The notes under the pieces are model-generated. The model made no database searches. It saw only the letters and a program-made list of their open reading frames with translations, and had not been told where the DNA came from. Shown one piece after another: positions 45,108 through 53,255 of a stretch of DNA of 64,000 bases; position 1 is the first letter of the stretch; each line of letters opens with the position of its first letter. Origin of the DNA: Bradyrhizobium algeriense (lineage in GTDB: Bacteria > Pseudomonadota > Alphaproteobacteria > Rhizobiales > Xanthobacteraceae); NCBI RefSeq assembly GCF_036924595.1, contig NZ_JAZHRV010000001.1, positions 3,906,001-3,970,000 of the forward strand, read 5' to 3'. The position numbers were made by a program, and so were the translations under genes.

Positions 45108-46457
45108 TTACCCCTGATGCATCGCGCGCGCGGCGGCGCTGTGGCGGCGGATCAGGTCTGACAGGTCGAGACCTGGGATCGCTCCATCCGCCACCACCCA
45201 GCGTCCGCCGACCATCACCCGGTCGGCGCGATGCGCACCGCATAGCACCAGTGCAGCCAAGGGGTCGCCATGGCCGGAGAAGCGTAGTTCGTCGAGCTTG
45301 AACAGCGCGAGGTCGGCGGTCTTCCCGACCGCGATTTCGCCGAGCTCGGGCCGCCCGATGCAGGCCGCCGAGCCCTTCGTGGCCCAGCGCAGCGCGTCCT
45401 TGTGGCTGACACGGCCGACACCGTAGCGTGCCCGTTGCAGCAGGAAGGCAGCGCGGACTTCCTGCATCAGGTTGGACTCATCGTTCGACGCCGAGCCGTC
45501 AACGCCGAGCCCGATCGAAACCCCCGCCTCCTCCATCTCGCAGACCGGGCAGCAACCCGACGCCAGGATCTGGTTGCTGCATGCGCAATGGCTGATAGCG
45601 GTCTTGGCCTTGCCGAGCCGCTTCATCTCGTCGGAATTGAAGAAGATGCCATGGGCCAGCCAGGTTCGTGCATTTAGCCAGCCGCATTGTTCGAGATAAT
45701 CCAGCGGGCGGCAGCCATGCATCTGCTCGCAGAACTTGTTCTCGTCCTCGGTCTCGGCCAGATGCGTATGCAAGCGGACATCGAGCTTGTCAGCAAGTGT
45801 GGCGGTCTCGCGCATCAGCGAGGTTGTCACTGAAAACGGCGAGCATGGCGCCAGCGCGATCTGCGTCATCGCATCCTCGCCGCGCTGATGGTGTTTCGCC
45901 ACCACGCGTTCGCTGTCGGCCAAAATCGTATCCTCGTCCTGCACCACGGTGTCGGGCGGCAGCCCGCCATCCTTCTGCGAGCGGTTCATCGAGCCGCGCG
46001 TCAGCAGCACGCGGATGCCGAGCCGCCGGGCGGCGGCGACCTCGATGTCGACGGCGTCCTCAAGCCCGGCCGGAAACACATAATGGTGATCGGTCGTGGT
46101 GGTGCAGCCCGACAGCAGCAGTTCTGACATCGCTACGGTGACACCCAAATGGAGCGATTCCGGCGTCAGCCGCGCCCAGACCGGATAGAGTGCCTGTAAC
46201 CACGGGAACAGTTCGCGGTCCAGCGCCGCCGGAAGTGCCCGCGTCAGCGTCTGGTAGAAATGATGGTGGGTATTGATCAACCCCGGCAGTACGACATGGC
46301 TACCGGCGTCGTAGGTGACGGCATCTGCCGTCACCGGCTCCCGGCCGCGCGGCACCAGTTCGACGATCTTGCCGCCGCGGACCACGAGGCCGCGCTCGGC
46401 GCCGTCAGCGAGAATGGAGAGGGGATCCCTGATCCAGATCGCCTGCGTTTGGTCCAT
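45108..46457 (-). CDS. 8-oxoguanine deaminase (amidohydrolase superfamily)
   Basis: A 449-residue zinc amidohydrolase. Metal and substrate residues lie in HVVLPGLINTHHHFYQTLTRALP (His64, His66), RLHTHLAETEDE, WLAHGIFF and GLGVDGSASNDESN. The blocks LSGCTTTTDHHYVFPAGLEDAVDIEVAAARRLGIR, LTRGSMNRSQKDGGLPPD and ALAPCSPFSVTTSLMRETA closely match the characterised Pseudomonas aeruginosa Pa0142 8-oxoguanine deaminase as I recall it. The product is urate plus ammonia. The more distant alternative is a hydroxyatrazine hydrolase (AtzB), whose sequence fits less well. The ATG at 46457 follows GGTGGG. The gene is divergent from a molybdenum hydroxylase and has its own sigma-54-like promoter. Confidence 0.88.
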   Translation of the reverse strand: MDQTQAIWIRDPLSILADGAERGLVVRGGKIVELVPRGREPVTADAVTYDAGSHVVLPGLINTHHHFYQTLTRALPAALDRELFPWLQALYPVWARLTPESLHLGVTVAMSELLLSGCTTTTDHHYVFPAGLEDAVDIEVAAARRLGIRVLLTRGSMNRSQKDGGLPPDTVVQDEDTILADSERVVAKHHQRGEDAMTQIALAPCSPFSVTTSLMRETATLADKLDVRLHTHLAETEDENKFCEQMHGCRPLDYLEQCGWLNARTWLAHGIFFNSDEMKRLGKAKTAISHCACSNQILASGCCPVCEMEEAGVSIGLGVDGSASNDESNLMQEVRAAFLLQRARYGVGRVSHKDALRWATKGSAACIGRPELGEIAVGKTADLALFKLDELRFSGHGDPLAALVLCGAHRADRVMVGGRWVVADGAIPGLDLSDLIRRHSAAARAMHQG

Positions 46458-46502
46458 AATCCCACCTGATTTGCGAAGGCGCGGTTGCGAATGCCATCCT
46501 CT

Positions 46503-46519
46503 TGCAAGGACCGTCCCAA
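46503..46519 (-). promoter_or_regulatory. Sigma-54-like promoter of 8-oxoguanine deaminase gene
   Basis: On the minus strand TTGGGACG-GTCC-TTGCA matches the RpoN consensus with one change in the -24 box (TGGGAC for TGGCAC). GG and GC are 12 bases apart (46517-46516 and 46505-46504). Transcription would begin near 46492, about 35 bases before the ATG at 46457. It lies back to back with the plus-strand promoter at 46533. Confidence 0.65.
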
Positions 46520-46532
46520 CCCGAATGGCAAT

Positions 46533-46549
46533 TTGGCGCTGGACTTGCA
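46533..46549 (+). promoter_or_regulatory. Sigma-54-like promoter of Mo hydroxylase operon
   Basis: TTGGCGCT-GGAC-TTGCA matches the RpoN consensus with one change (TGGCGC for TGGCAC). GG at 46535-46536 and GC at 46547-46548 have the 12-base spacing. Transcription should start near 46560, so the ATG at 46597 is a better translation start for the first gene than the ATG at 46567. Confidence 0.72.
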
Positions 46550-46596
46550 AGACTTCATAGTCGGAGATGCATCTACTTGAAAGTGTTACCGTATCC

Positions 46597-47418
46597 ATGG
46601 ACCTGAACACCATTGCCGAGGTTGCCCATCCGACGACGCGGGATCAATTGCCCGTTTGGACGGCAGGCGATGCTTGGCTCGCCGGCGGAACCTGGCTGTT
46701 CTCCGAACCGCAGACCCATCTGAAGAGGCTGATCGATCTGACCGACTTGAAATGGCCTGCGCTGGCCATCGGCGAGACCGAGCTTTCAATCGCGGCGACC
46801 TGCACGGTGGCGCAGCTCGATGCGCTGGCCTGTCCGCCGGAATGGATCGCCTCGCCGCTGATCAACCAGTGCTGCCGCGCGTTTCTCGCCTCCTTCAAGA
46901 TCTGGAAGACAGCCACCGTCGGCGGCAACATCTGCATGTCGCTGCCGGCGGGACCGATGATCTCGCTGACCTCGGCGCTCGACGGTGTCTGCACGGTCTG
47001 GCAGGCCGGTGGCGGCGAGTGGAAAATTCCCGTCGCCGAATTCGTGACCGGCGACCAGCGCAACGTGCTCGCGCCGGGTGATCTGTTGCGGCAGATCGAT
47101 ATCCCGCTCGCGGCCTTGAGGCGGCGTTCGGCGTTCCGCCAGATTTCGCTGACGCCGGTGGGCCGCTCGGCGGCGCTGCTGATCGGCAGCGTGACCAGCG
47201 ACGGCGGATTGGCGCTGACGATTACGGCATCGACCAAGCGGCCTGTTCGATTGTCCTTTGCGGGAATCCCGAACGGCAACGAATTGAGCGAAACGATTTT
47301 GCAGCACATTGCCGACGACCTCTACCATAGCGACGTTCACGGCAAGCCATTATGGCGCAAGCATATGACGCTGCGGCTCGCGGAAGAGATCCGCGTCGAA
47401 TTGCAGGGCACGGCATAG
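46597..47418 (+). CDS. FAD-binding subunit of molybdenum hydroxylase (xanthine dehydrogenase family)
   Basis: A 273-residue CoxM/XdhB-type FAD subunit. WTAGDAWLAGGTWLF (near 20-34) and IWKTATVGGNICMSLPAGPM (near 104-123) are the two FAD-binding segments of this fold, the second corresponding to the TIGGN motif. It is divergent in detail from typical XdhB (GGTWLF rather than AGGT(D/N)L). It passes electrons from the 2Fe-2S centres of the next gene product to NAD or another acceptor. The ATG at 46597 is chosen from the position of the sigma-54 promoter; 46567 is the alternative. The next gene starts two bases after its stop. Confidence 0.87.
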   Translation: MDLNTIAEVAHPTTRDQLPVWTAGDAWLAGGTWLFSEPQTHLKRLIDLTDLKWPALAIGETELSIAATCTVAQLDALACPPEWIASPLINQCCRAFLASFKIWKTATVGGNICMSLPAGPMISLTSALDGVCTVWQAGGGEWKIPVAEFVTGDQRNVLAPGDLLRQIDIPLAALRRRSAFRQISLTPVGRSAALLIGSVTSDGGLALTITASTKRPVRLSFAGIPNGNELSETILQHIADDLYHSDVHGKPLWRKHMTLRLAEEIRVELQGTA

Positions 47419-47420
47419 AC

Positions 47421-50144
47421 ATGACGTTCCAGATCAACGGCAGGGAGTTTTCCGAAGCGCCGCAACCCGGCCAATGCCTGCGCACGTTCCTGCGCGAACT
47501 CGGCCAGTTCGGCGTCAAGAAGGGGTGCGACGCCGGCGACTGCGGCGCCTGCACCGTGCTGATCGACGGCGAGCCGGTGCATAGTTGCCTGATCCCGGCC
47601 TTCCGCGCCGACGGTCACGCCGTGACGACGATCGAAGGTCTTGCGCCGGATGGCGGCACTCATCCGATGCAACAGGCGTTCCTGGACGCGCAGGGCTTTC
47701 AATGCGGCTTCTGCACATCAGGCATGATCCTGACCTGCGCATCGCTGAACCAGGCGCAGCGGCAGGACCTCGGCGCCGCGCTGAAAGGCAATATCTGTCG
47801 TTGCACCGGCTATCGCGCGATCGAGGATGCGCTGAATGGCAAGAACAACATCGAAGACGCCGCCGCGGGCACCGCATTCGGCCGCAGCCTCCCTGCCCCC
47901 GCCGGACCGCAGGTGGTGCACGGGGAAGCGCGCTATACGTTCGATGTTGCGCCCGAAGGTATGCTGCACATCAAGATGCTGCGTTCGCCGCATCCGCACG
48001 CAAGAATCATCTCGATCGACAAGCGTGCGTCTCTCGGCGTTCCCGGCGTGCACACGGTGCTGACGTTTGAAGACGCGCCGGACCGCCTGTTCTCGACCGC
48101 GCGGCACGAGTGGGATTGGATGGATCCGGACGACACCCGTGTGCTCGACAACGTCGTCCGCTTTATCGGGCAAAAGGTCGCCGCCGTGATCGCCGAGACC
48201 GAAGCCGCCGCGGAGGAAGGCTGCCGGCAACTCGACGTCGCCTACGAAATCCTGCCGGCGGTGGTCGATCCCACAGCCGCCATCACGCCGGGCGCCCCTG
48301 CGATTCACGGCGACAAGACGCCGGTAAACCGCGTCGCGAATGCAGGCCGCAACATCGTGGCGGAAATCCATGGCGAATTTGGCGATGTCGCGGGCGCACT
48401 GGCGCAAGCTGCCGTCACCTATGAAGGTACTTTCACGACCCAGCGGGTCCAGCATGCGGCCCTGGAAACCCATGGCGGCCTTGCCTGGGTCGATGCCGAT
48501 GGAATCCTCAATGTCCGCTCCAGCACGCAGGTACCATTCCTGACGCGGCGTACGCTGGCCGACCTCTTCCGTCTCCCGCCCGACAAGGTGCGGGTGTTCT
48601 GTGAACGCGTCGGCGGCGGGTTCGGCGGCAAGCAGGAAATGTTCGTCGAGGACATTCTTGCGCTCGCAGCGCTCAAGACCGGCCGCCTCGTCAAATTCGA
48701 ACTGACGCGGGAAGAACAATTCATCGCGACCTCGACCCGGCATCCGATGCAGGTCACGGTGAAGGCGGGTGCTGACAAGGACGGCAAACTGACGGCGCTG
48801 CAGCTCGACGTCCTCTCGAACACCGGGGCCTATGGCAACCACGCCGGCCCGGTGCTGTTTCATTCGGTCGGCAAATGCATCGGCGTCTATAACTGCCCGA
48901 ACAAGAAGGTCGACGGCGTCGCCGCCTATACCAACACCGTGCCCGCGGGAGCCTTTCGCGGCTATGGCCTGCCGCAAACCCTGATCGCGGTAGAGGCCGC
49001 GATCGACGAACTGGCAAAGCAGCTCCGCATCAGTCCGTTCGAGATGCGACGCCGCAATGTCGTCAAACCCGGCGATCCCACGTTGTCGCCGCCGGAATCC
49101 GAGTATCACGATGTGCTCTATGGCAGCTACGGCCTCGATCAATGCCTCGATCTGGTCGAGCGCGCGATGGCCGCCGAGGCGCCGCCGCCTTCGCTCTCCG
49201 CGGACTGGTTGACCGGAGACGGCATCGCGCTGACCATGATCGACACCGTGCCGCCGGCCGGTCATTTCGCCGATTGCAGCATTTCGCTGCGGGATGACGG
49301 CGGCTTCGACCTCACGGTCGGCACCGCCGAATTCGGCAATGGCACCAGCACCGTGCATCGCCAGATCGCCGCGTCCGCGCTGGCGACGACCGTCGATCAT
49401 ATCCGTCTCTTGCAATCCGACACTGCACATGGCGGCCACGACACCGGCGCCTATGGCAGCGCCGGGACCTTCGTCGCCGGGCGCGCGACACAGGTTGCGG
49501 CCGAGGCGCTGGCCGGCCAACTGAAGCAATTCGCGGCGTCGTTGTCGGGCGAAAACCCTGATACGTGCACCCTCGACAGCCACGCCACTGTCTGTGCCGG
49601 ACGCCGCACTCCTTTTGTCCAGCTCGCCGCCTCCGCGCACTCGCGTGGCAAGGTCCTCAGTGCCAGCGGCAATTCGTCAGGCACGCCGCGTTCCGTCGCC
49701 TTCAATGTACAGGGCTTTCGCGTCGCCGTGAATAAATACACCGGCGAACTCAAGATCCTGAAGAGCGTGCAGGCCGCCGATGCCGGCCGTGTCGCCAATC
49801 CGATGCAGTGCCGCGGCCAGATCGAGGGCGGGGTCGCTCAATCGCTGGGTGCGACGCTCTACGAGGAAATGGTGATCGACGACAACGGCCGCGTCATCAA
49901 TCCCAAATTCCGCGACTATCATCTGCCATCCTTTGCGGACATTCCCCGCACCGAAGTGTTCTTTGCCGACACGTCGGACACCCTGGGGCCGATGGGCGCC
50001 AAATCGATGAGCGAAAGCCCGTACAACCCGGTCGCCGCCGCGCTCGGCAACGCCATTGCCAACGCCACCGGCATCCGCTTCACGGCAACCCCGTTCAAGC
50101 CGGACCGGCTATGGCCGCTGTTGCATGAGAAGTTTGGCAAATAG
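47421..50144 (+). CDS. Molybdenum hydroxylase, 2Fe-2S and Mo-binding domains fused
   Basis: A 907-residue protein joining the two domains that CoxS and CoxL carry separately. Residues 1-160 hold two 2Fe-2S clusters: Cys36, Cys41, Cys44 and Cys56 (plant-ferredoxin type), then QCGFCTSGM and NICRCTGY. From about 165 the molybdopterin domain follows: VGGGFGGKQEMFVED, AGAFRGYGLPQT and, near the C-terminus, GAKSMSESPYNPVAAALGNA, in which the Glu of SES is in the position of the catalytic Glu of xanthine dehydrogenase. It should hydroxylate an N-heterocycle using water. Next to 8-oxoguanine deaminase the likely substrates are purines (hypoxanthine, xanthine, guanine), but uracil or nicotinate-type bases are possible. 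No XdhC chaperone is nearby. Confidence 0.9.
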   Translation: MTFQINGREFSEAPQPGQCLRTFLRELGQFGVKKGCDAGDCGACTVLIDGEPVHSCLIPAFRADGHAVTTIEGLAPDGGTHPMQQAFLDAQGFQCGFCTSGMILTCASLNQAQRQDLGAALKGNICRCTGYRAIEDALNGKNNIEDAAAGTAFGRSLPAPAGPQVVHGEARYTFDVAPEGMLHIKMLRSPHPHARIISIDKRASLGVPGVHTVLTFEDAPDRLFSTARHEWDWMDPDDTRVLDNVVRFIGQKVAAVIAETEAAAEEGCRQLDVAYEILPAVVDPTAAITPGAPAIHGDKTPVNRVANAGRNIVAEIHGEFGDVAGALAQAAVTYEGTFTTQRVQHAALETHGGLAWVDADGILNVRSSTQVPFLTRRTLADLFRLPPDKVRVFCERVGGGFGGKQEMFVEDILALAALKTGRLVKFELTREEQFIATSTRHPMQVTVKAGADKDGKLTALQLDVLSNTGAYGNHAGPVLFHSVGKCIGVYNCPNKKVDGVAAYTNTVPAGAFRGYGLPQTLIAVEAAIDELAKQLRISPFEMRRRNVVKPGDPTLSPPESEYHDVLYGSYGLDQCLDLVERAMAAEAPPPSLSADWLTGDGIALTMIDTVPPAGHFADCSISLRDDGGFDLTVGTAEFGNGTSTVHRQIAASALATTVDHIRLLQSDTAHGGHDTGAYGSAGTFVAGRATQVAAEALAGQLKQFAASLSGENPDTCTLDSHATVCAGRRTPFVQLAASAHSRGKVLSASGNSSGTPRSVAFNVQGFRVAVNKYTGELKILKSVQAADAGRVANPMQCRGQIEGGVAQSLGATLYEEMVIDDNGRVINPKFRDYHLPSFADIPRTEVFFADTSDTLGPMGAKSMSESPYNPVAAALGNAIANATGIRFTATPFKPDRLWPLLHEKFGK

Positions 50145-50455
50145 GCTTCGTCATTGCCTGCGGCAAACGCGAAGCGTTTGCGCAAGGGAGCCAGGGGTCC
50201 GGCCGACAGCCAATCACTCGTCGGGCTTCCTGCGATCATACGACCAGCCAAACAGGCCGGTTCTGCGAAGGCCGGCGCCAGCGCATGTTGGCTGTACTGA
50301 GATTTTGCTTGATCACTTGGTGCACATCGTGCACACGCTGCCTTCTATCTAATTGAAAAACCTAAACTCTCGCTTCAATCCATCGTGGGACCGACTGGTG
50401 ATCTTCGCTTGGCTTGAATGACAACGAACGCTTTGTTTCTGCAGGAGTGATGTGT
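50145..50455. other. Intergenic region after Mo hydroxylase gene, with hairpin and GTGCAC repeat
   Basis: 311 bases without a supportable gene. At 50163-50181 GCAAACGC-GAA-GCGTTTGC forms a perfect 8-bp hairpin 18 bases after the Mo hydroxylase stop, a likely transcription end or mRNA-stabilising stem. At 50320-50334 the hexamer GTGCAC occurs twice, three bases apart; each copy is itself palindromic, so the block could be an operator for the alpha/beta hydrolase gene. The AT-rich stretch at 50345-50375 is a plausible promoter zone. Confidence 0.5.
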
Positions 50456-51316
50456 GTGACTGATATCTCGGCGACGAAAAATGGACCGCTCGATCCCCGG
50501 CTGAACTGGGCCACGCTTTCCCAAGCGGAGCGCGACGCTGCCTATGACAACAATGCGGCGGTGAAGAACAGCCCAGCGCTGATCGCGGAAAGAAACCAGA
50601 TGTCCGAAGCGCTGCGCGCCAGCCGCAAATCATTTCTGGATATACCGTATGGCGACCGCGAAAAGACGAAGATCGATCTTTATCCGGCCGCCGACAAGAC
50701 AGCCCCCTGCCTGGTGTTCCTGCACGGCGGTTACTGGCAGCGCAATTCGCGCGAGTTGTTTGCCATGCTGGTCGAAGGCGTCGCGGCCCATGGCTGGTCG
50801 GTTGCCATTCCCGGATATTCGCTGGCCCCGGACACGTCACTGACGGAGATCGTGACAGAGATATCACGGTCGCTCGATTGGCTGGCCCAAAACGGCGCGT
50901 CATACGGCATGTCCGGGCCCGTCGTGCTCTCGGGCTGGTCGGCCGGCGCTCACCTCGCCGCAATGGCGCTCGATCATCCGCGCGTCACCGCGGGACTGAC
51001 GATTTCCGGCGTGTATGATCTTGCACCCATCCGCGACACGGGGCTCAACAACGCGCTGAAGCTGACCGACCTTGAAATCGCGCGACTTTCGCCGCTTCGC
51101 CTGCCCGCCGTCCACAAGCGGCTCGACATCGCCTACGGCACGGCCGAACTTCCGGCGCTGGTTTTCGATTCAATCAAGTTTCATGAATCGCGCATGGCCG
51201 CGCACGCACCAGGCAAGCTTTTCCCGATCGAAGGCGCAGACCATTTCAGCATTCTCAGCGAACTGCGGCGGCCTGGCGGCGCGCTTGTCGAAATCGCCCG
51301 GAAGCTCGTCGGCTAG
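50456..51316 (+). CDS. Alpha/beta hydrolase (kynurenine-formamidase-like)
   Basis: A 286-residue alpha/beta hydrolase. The oxyanion-hole motif HGGYWQ is at 90-95 and the nucleophile elbow GWSAGAHL gives Ser162; the catalytic His is probably in EGADHFSIL near the C-terminus. HGG-type hydrolases with this elbow include arylformamidases (kynurenine formamidase) and small carboxylesterases. The N-terminal LNWATLSQAERDAAYDNNAAVKNS is typical of the formamidase-like group. GTG at 50456 has AGGAG eight bases upstream; an ATG at 50450 would be too close to it. The gene stands alone between the Mo hydroxylase and the convergent Rieske gene. Cleavage of a formamide or ureido acid from heterocycle breakdown is an inference. 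Confidence 0.85.
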   Translation: MTDISATKNGPLDPRLNWATLSQAERDAAYDNNAAVKNSPALIAERNQMSEALRASRKSFLDIPYGDREKTKIDLYPAADKTAPCLVFLHGGYWQRNSRELFAMLVEGVAAHGWSVAIPGYSLAPDTSLTEIVTEISRSLDWLAQNGASYGMSGPVVLSGWSAGAHLAAMALDHPRVTAGLTISGVYDLAPIRDTGLNNALKLTDLEIARLSPLRLPAVHKRLDIAYGTAELPALVFDSIKFHESRMAAHAPGKLFPIEGADHFSILSELRRPGGALVEIARKLVG

Positions 51317-51417
51317 AGCCTTTTCCGTTCCGATGGAATCGGAACGGGGCTCTAGATTTTTGATTTGACGCGTTTTCTTGGCGCGAACCGGTCTCCACTT
51401 CGCTGGAAAACGCTCTA
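51313..51417. repeat. Rhizobiales-type palindromic mosaic element
   Basis: A two-part element. The first part is a long hairpin: CTAGAGCC (51313-51320) pairs with GGCTCTAG (51348-51355), and inside it CCGTTCCGAT pairs with ATCGGAACGG around GGA, with four unpaired T. The second part begins GACGCGTTTTCTTGGCGCGAA and closes with GAAAACGCTCTAG; GCGTTTTC (51370-51377) pairs with GAAAACGC (51406-51413). Both parts resemble dispersed intergenic mosaic repeats known from Rhizobium, Mesorhizobium and Bradyrhizobium. It fills the convergent gap and supplies the TAG stop codons of both flanking genes. Confidence 0.75.
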
Positions 51418-51756
51418 GGTCGCCGGCGACTTGATCGCCGCAGCGTCGATCCAGATCTGATCGTCCCTGATCCGGACCGGGTATAGCCGCAACGGCCGGC
51501 TCGGCCAACCGTAGGAAATCCGGCCATGACGGAGATCGAACGAAGCCGCGTGACGGGGACAGAACAAGCGTCCTCCCGCCGGATGTCCGAGACTGAGGTC
51601 CGCCTGTTCGTGCGGGCACATCCGTTCGCAGGCGACCACGCGTCCTTCGCTCGAGACCAGGATCAAATCGACGCCGGTCACGCGGACGCAGACGATCGTT
51701 TGCGAAATCAGCCGGCTAAGCCCGCAGACCGGCATCCATTGCCCGTCGCCTGACAA
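51415..51756 (-). CDS. Rieske [2Fe-2S] ferredoxin-like protein
   Basis: A small Rieske protein, 113 residues from the TTG at 51756. The cluster motifs are CPHEQADLS and, 19 residues on, CPRHAASFDL: the Cys-x-His and Cys-x2-His pairs that bind the cluster. No oxygenase catalytic domain follows, so it is a stand-alone electron carrier or a small oxygenase component. The frame is open to an ATG at 51816 inside livF and an ATG at 51735 is also possible; the true start is uncertain and translation may be coupled to livF. It is the last gene of the operon running from 62200, so it could move electrons to or from the Mo hydroxylase there. Its stop lies in the mosaic repeat. Confidence 0.82.
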   Translation of the reverse strand: MSGDGQWMPVCGLSRLISQTIVCVRVTGVDLILVSSEGRVVACERMCPHEQADLSLGHPAGGRLFCPRHAASFDLRHGRISYGWPSRPLRLYPVRIRDDQIWIDAAAIKSPAT

Positions 51757-51775
51757 CGCCGCCGTTTCAGGCCGC

Positions 51776-52480
51776 TCATCCGCCAAGATAGGCCTTCCGC
51801 ACGTGCTCGTTCTCAATCATATCGGCGCCCGGCCCGGACAGAACGATGCGGCCGCCTTCCAGCAGATAGGCGTAGTCGCACATATCGAGCGCAGCAAACG
51901 CGTTCTGCTCCACCAGCAGTACCGTCGTCCCGGCATCACGGATGCCGCGGATGATCGCAAAGGTCCGCTCGACGATGTTGGGCGCGAGCCCGAGGGAAGG
52001 CTCGTCGAACATGATCAAGCGAGGGCGCGACATCAGGGCCCGACCGATCGCCAGCATTTGCTGCTCACCGCCCGACAGGGTGCCGGCGGCCTGTTTTCTC
52101 CGTTCGGCAAGGCGTGGAAACTCGGCGTAGATCCGAGCGCGGTCCTCCGATATCTCCGCGGATTTGGTGCGCAGATAGGCACCCATGTCGAGATTTTCCT
52201 CGACCGTCATGTGTGGAAATACCCGCCGTCCTTCCGGACAATGCGCGATGCCTGAGGCCACCACGCGCGGCGGCTTGGCGCCCGCAATGTCCTTGCCCTC
52301 GAACAGCATCGATCCGGAGCGCGGCGCGACCAGCCCGGAGATCGCGCGCAGCGTGGTGCTTTTGCCGGCGCCGTTGGCGCCGATCAGGGCGACGAGCTGC
52401 CCGGCCTTGACCTCCAGCGAAATGCCGCGCAACGCCGTGACGCCGCCATAGCCACACACCATGTCGCGGATCTCAAGCAC
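51776..52480 (-). CDS. livF: LIV-type ABC transporter ATP-binding protein (LivF), third system
   Basis: A 234-residue HAAT ATPase: Walker A GANGAGKS (near 34-41), signature LSGGEQQMLAIGRALM, Walker B LIMFDEPSLGLAPN and a short C-terminus ending KAYLGG. It overlaps livG by eight bases. It completes the transporter of the CoxLMS/amidohydrolase operon. The short form without extra C-terminal residues is typical of LivF. Confidence 0.93.
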   Translation of the reverse strand: MLEIRDMVCGYGGVTALRGISLEVKAGQLVALIGANGAGKSTTLRAISGLVAPRSGSMLFEGKDIAGAKPPRVVASGIAHCPEGRRVFPHMTVEENLDMGAYLRTKSAEISEDRARIYAEFPRLAERRKQAAGTLSGGEQQMLAIGRALMSRPRLIMFDEPSLGLAPNIVERTFAIIRGIRDAGTTVLLVEQNAFAALDMCDYAYLLEGGRIVLSGPGADMIENEHVRKAYLGG

Positions 52481-53255
52481 GTGTCGCTCCCTGCCCGAGA
52501 TAGGCCTCGATGACGGCCGGGTCGTTCCGGATCACGTCCGGCGAGCCCTCGGCAATGATCCGGCCGTAGTTCAGCACCACTATGCGATCCGAGACGCTCA
52601 TCACCATCGGCATGTCGTGCTCGACGAGCAGGATGGTGACGCCGCGGTCGCGGATGTTGCGGACCAATTGCACGAAGGTGTGCGTTTCCGAGGCGTTCAT
52701 GCCGGACACCGGCTCGTCGAGCAGCAGCATCGACGGCTCGGCTGCTAGCGCCAGCGCCACGCCGACAAGCCGCTGCTCGCCGTAGGACAGTGATCCCGCA
52801 AGATCGTGGGCGCGGCGTTCGAGGCCGACCCATTCGACCAGTTCGCTGGCCCGTTCGCGCAAACGCCGCTGCGACGACCGGGCGCGCGGCAGGCCCAGAA
52901 TGGCCTCGAGCAGGCTCACCCTGCCCTGGCGATGCAGCCCGACCAGCAGATTGTCGTAAACGGTGTCGTTCGGAAACACGCTGGTGCGCTGGAAGGTGCG
53001 GATCAATCCCAGGCCAGCGATCTGATGCGGCTTCAATCCATTGAGCGCCGTCCCGCGATAGCTCACGGCGCCATGGGTTGGATCCAGGAAGCCGGTAACG
53101 ACGTTGAATGCCGTCGTCTTGCCGGCACCGTTAGGCCCGATCAGGCTGACGATCTCGCCCTCGCCGACCGTGAAGTTCATGTCCGAGAGCGCAACGAGCC
53201 CCCCGAAGTGCACGGCAACCTTTTCTACCCTCAATGCCGTCGCTGGAGCTGTCAT
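52473..53255 (-). CDS. livG: LIV-type ABC transporter ATP-binding protein (LivG), third system
   Basis: A 260-residue HAAT ATPase: Walker A GPNGAGKT (near 38-45), signature LSYGEQRLVGVALAL, Walker B MLLLDEPVSGMNASE and tail YLGQGATRA. Its ATG at 53255 shares a base with the livM stop (TGATG), with AAGGAG eight bases upstream in the end of livM; a GTG one codon earlier is possible. It works with LivF of the same operon. Confidence 0.93.
   Translation of the reverse strand: MTAPATALRVEKVAVHFGGLVALSDMNFTVGEGEIVSLIGPNGAGKTTAFNVVTGFLDPTHGAVSYRGTALNGLKPHQIAGLGLIRTFQRTSVFPNDTVYDNLLVGLHRQGRVSLLEAILGLPRARSSQRRLRERASELVEWVGLERRAHDLAGSLSYGEQRLVGVALALAAEPSMLLLDEPVSGMNASETHTFVQLVRNIRDRGVTILLVEHDMPMVMSVSDRIVVLNYGRIIAEGSPDVIRNDPAVIEAYLGQGATRA

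Noticed and set aside
45108..46457. Hydroxyatrazine hydrolase (AtzB), suggested by the cyanurate and biuret genes nearby
   Set aside because: Conserved blocks follow the 8-oxoguanine deaminase family along the whole length, and the AtzB-specific segments I recall are not present. No AtzA or AtzC homologue is in the window.
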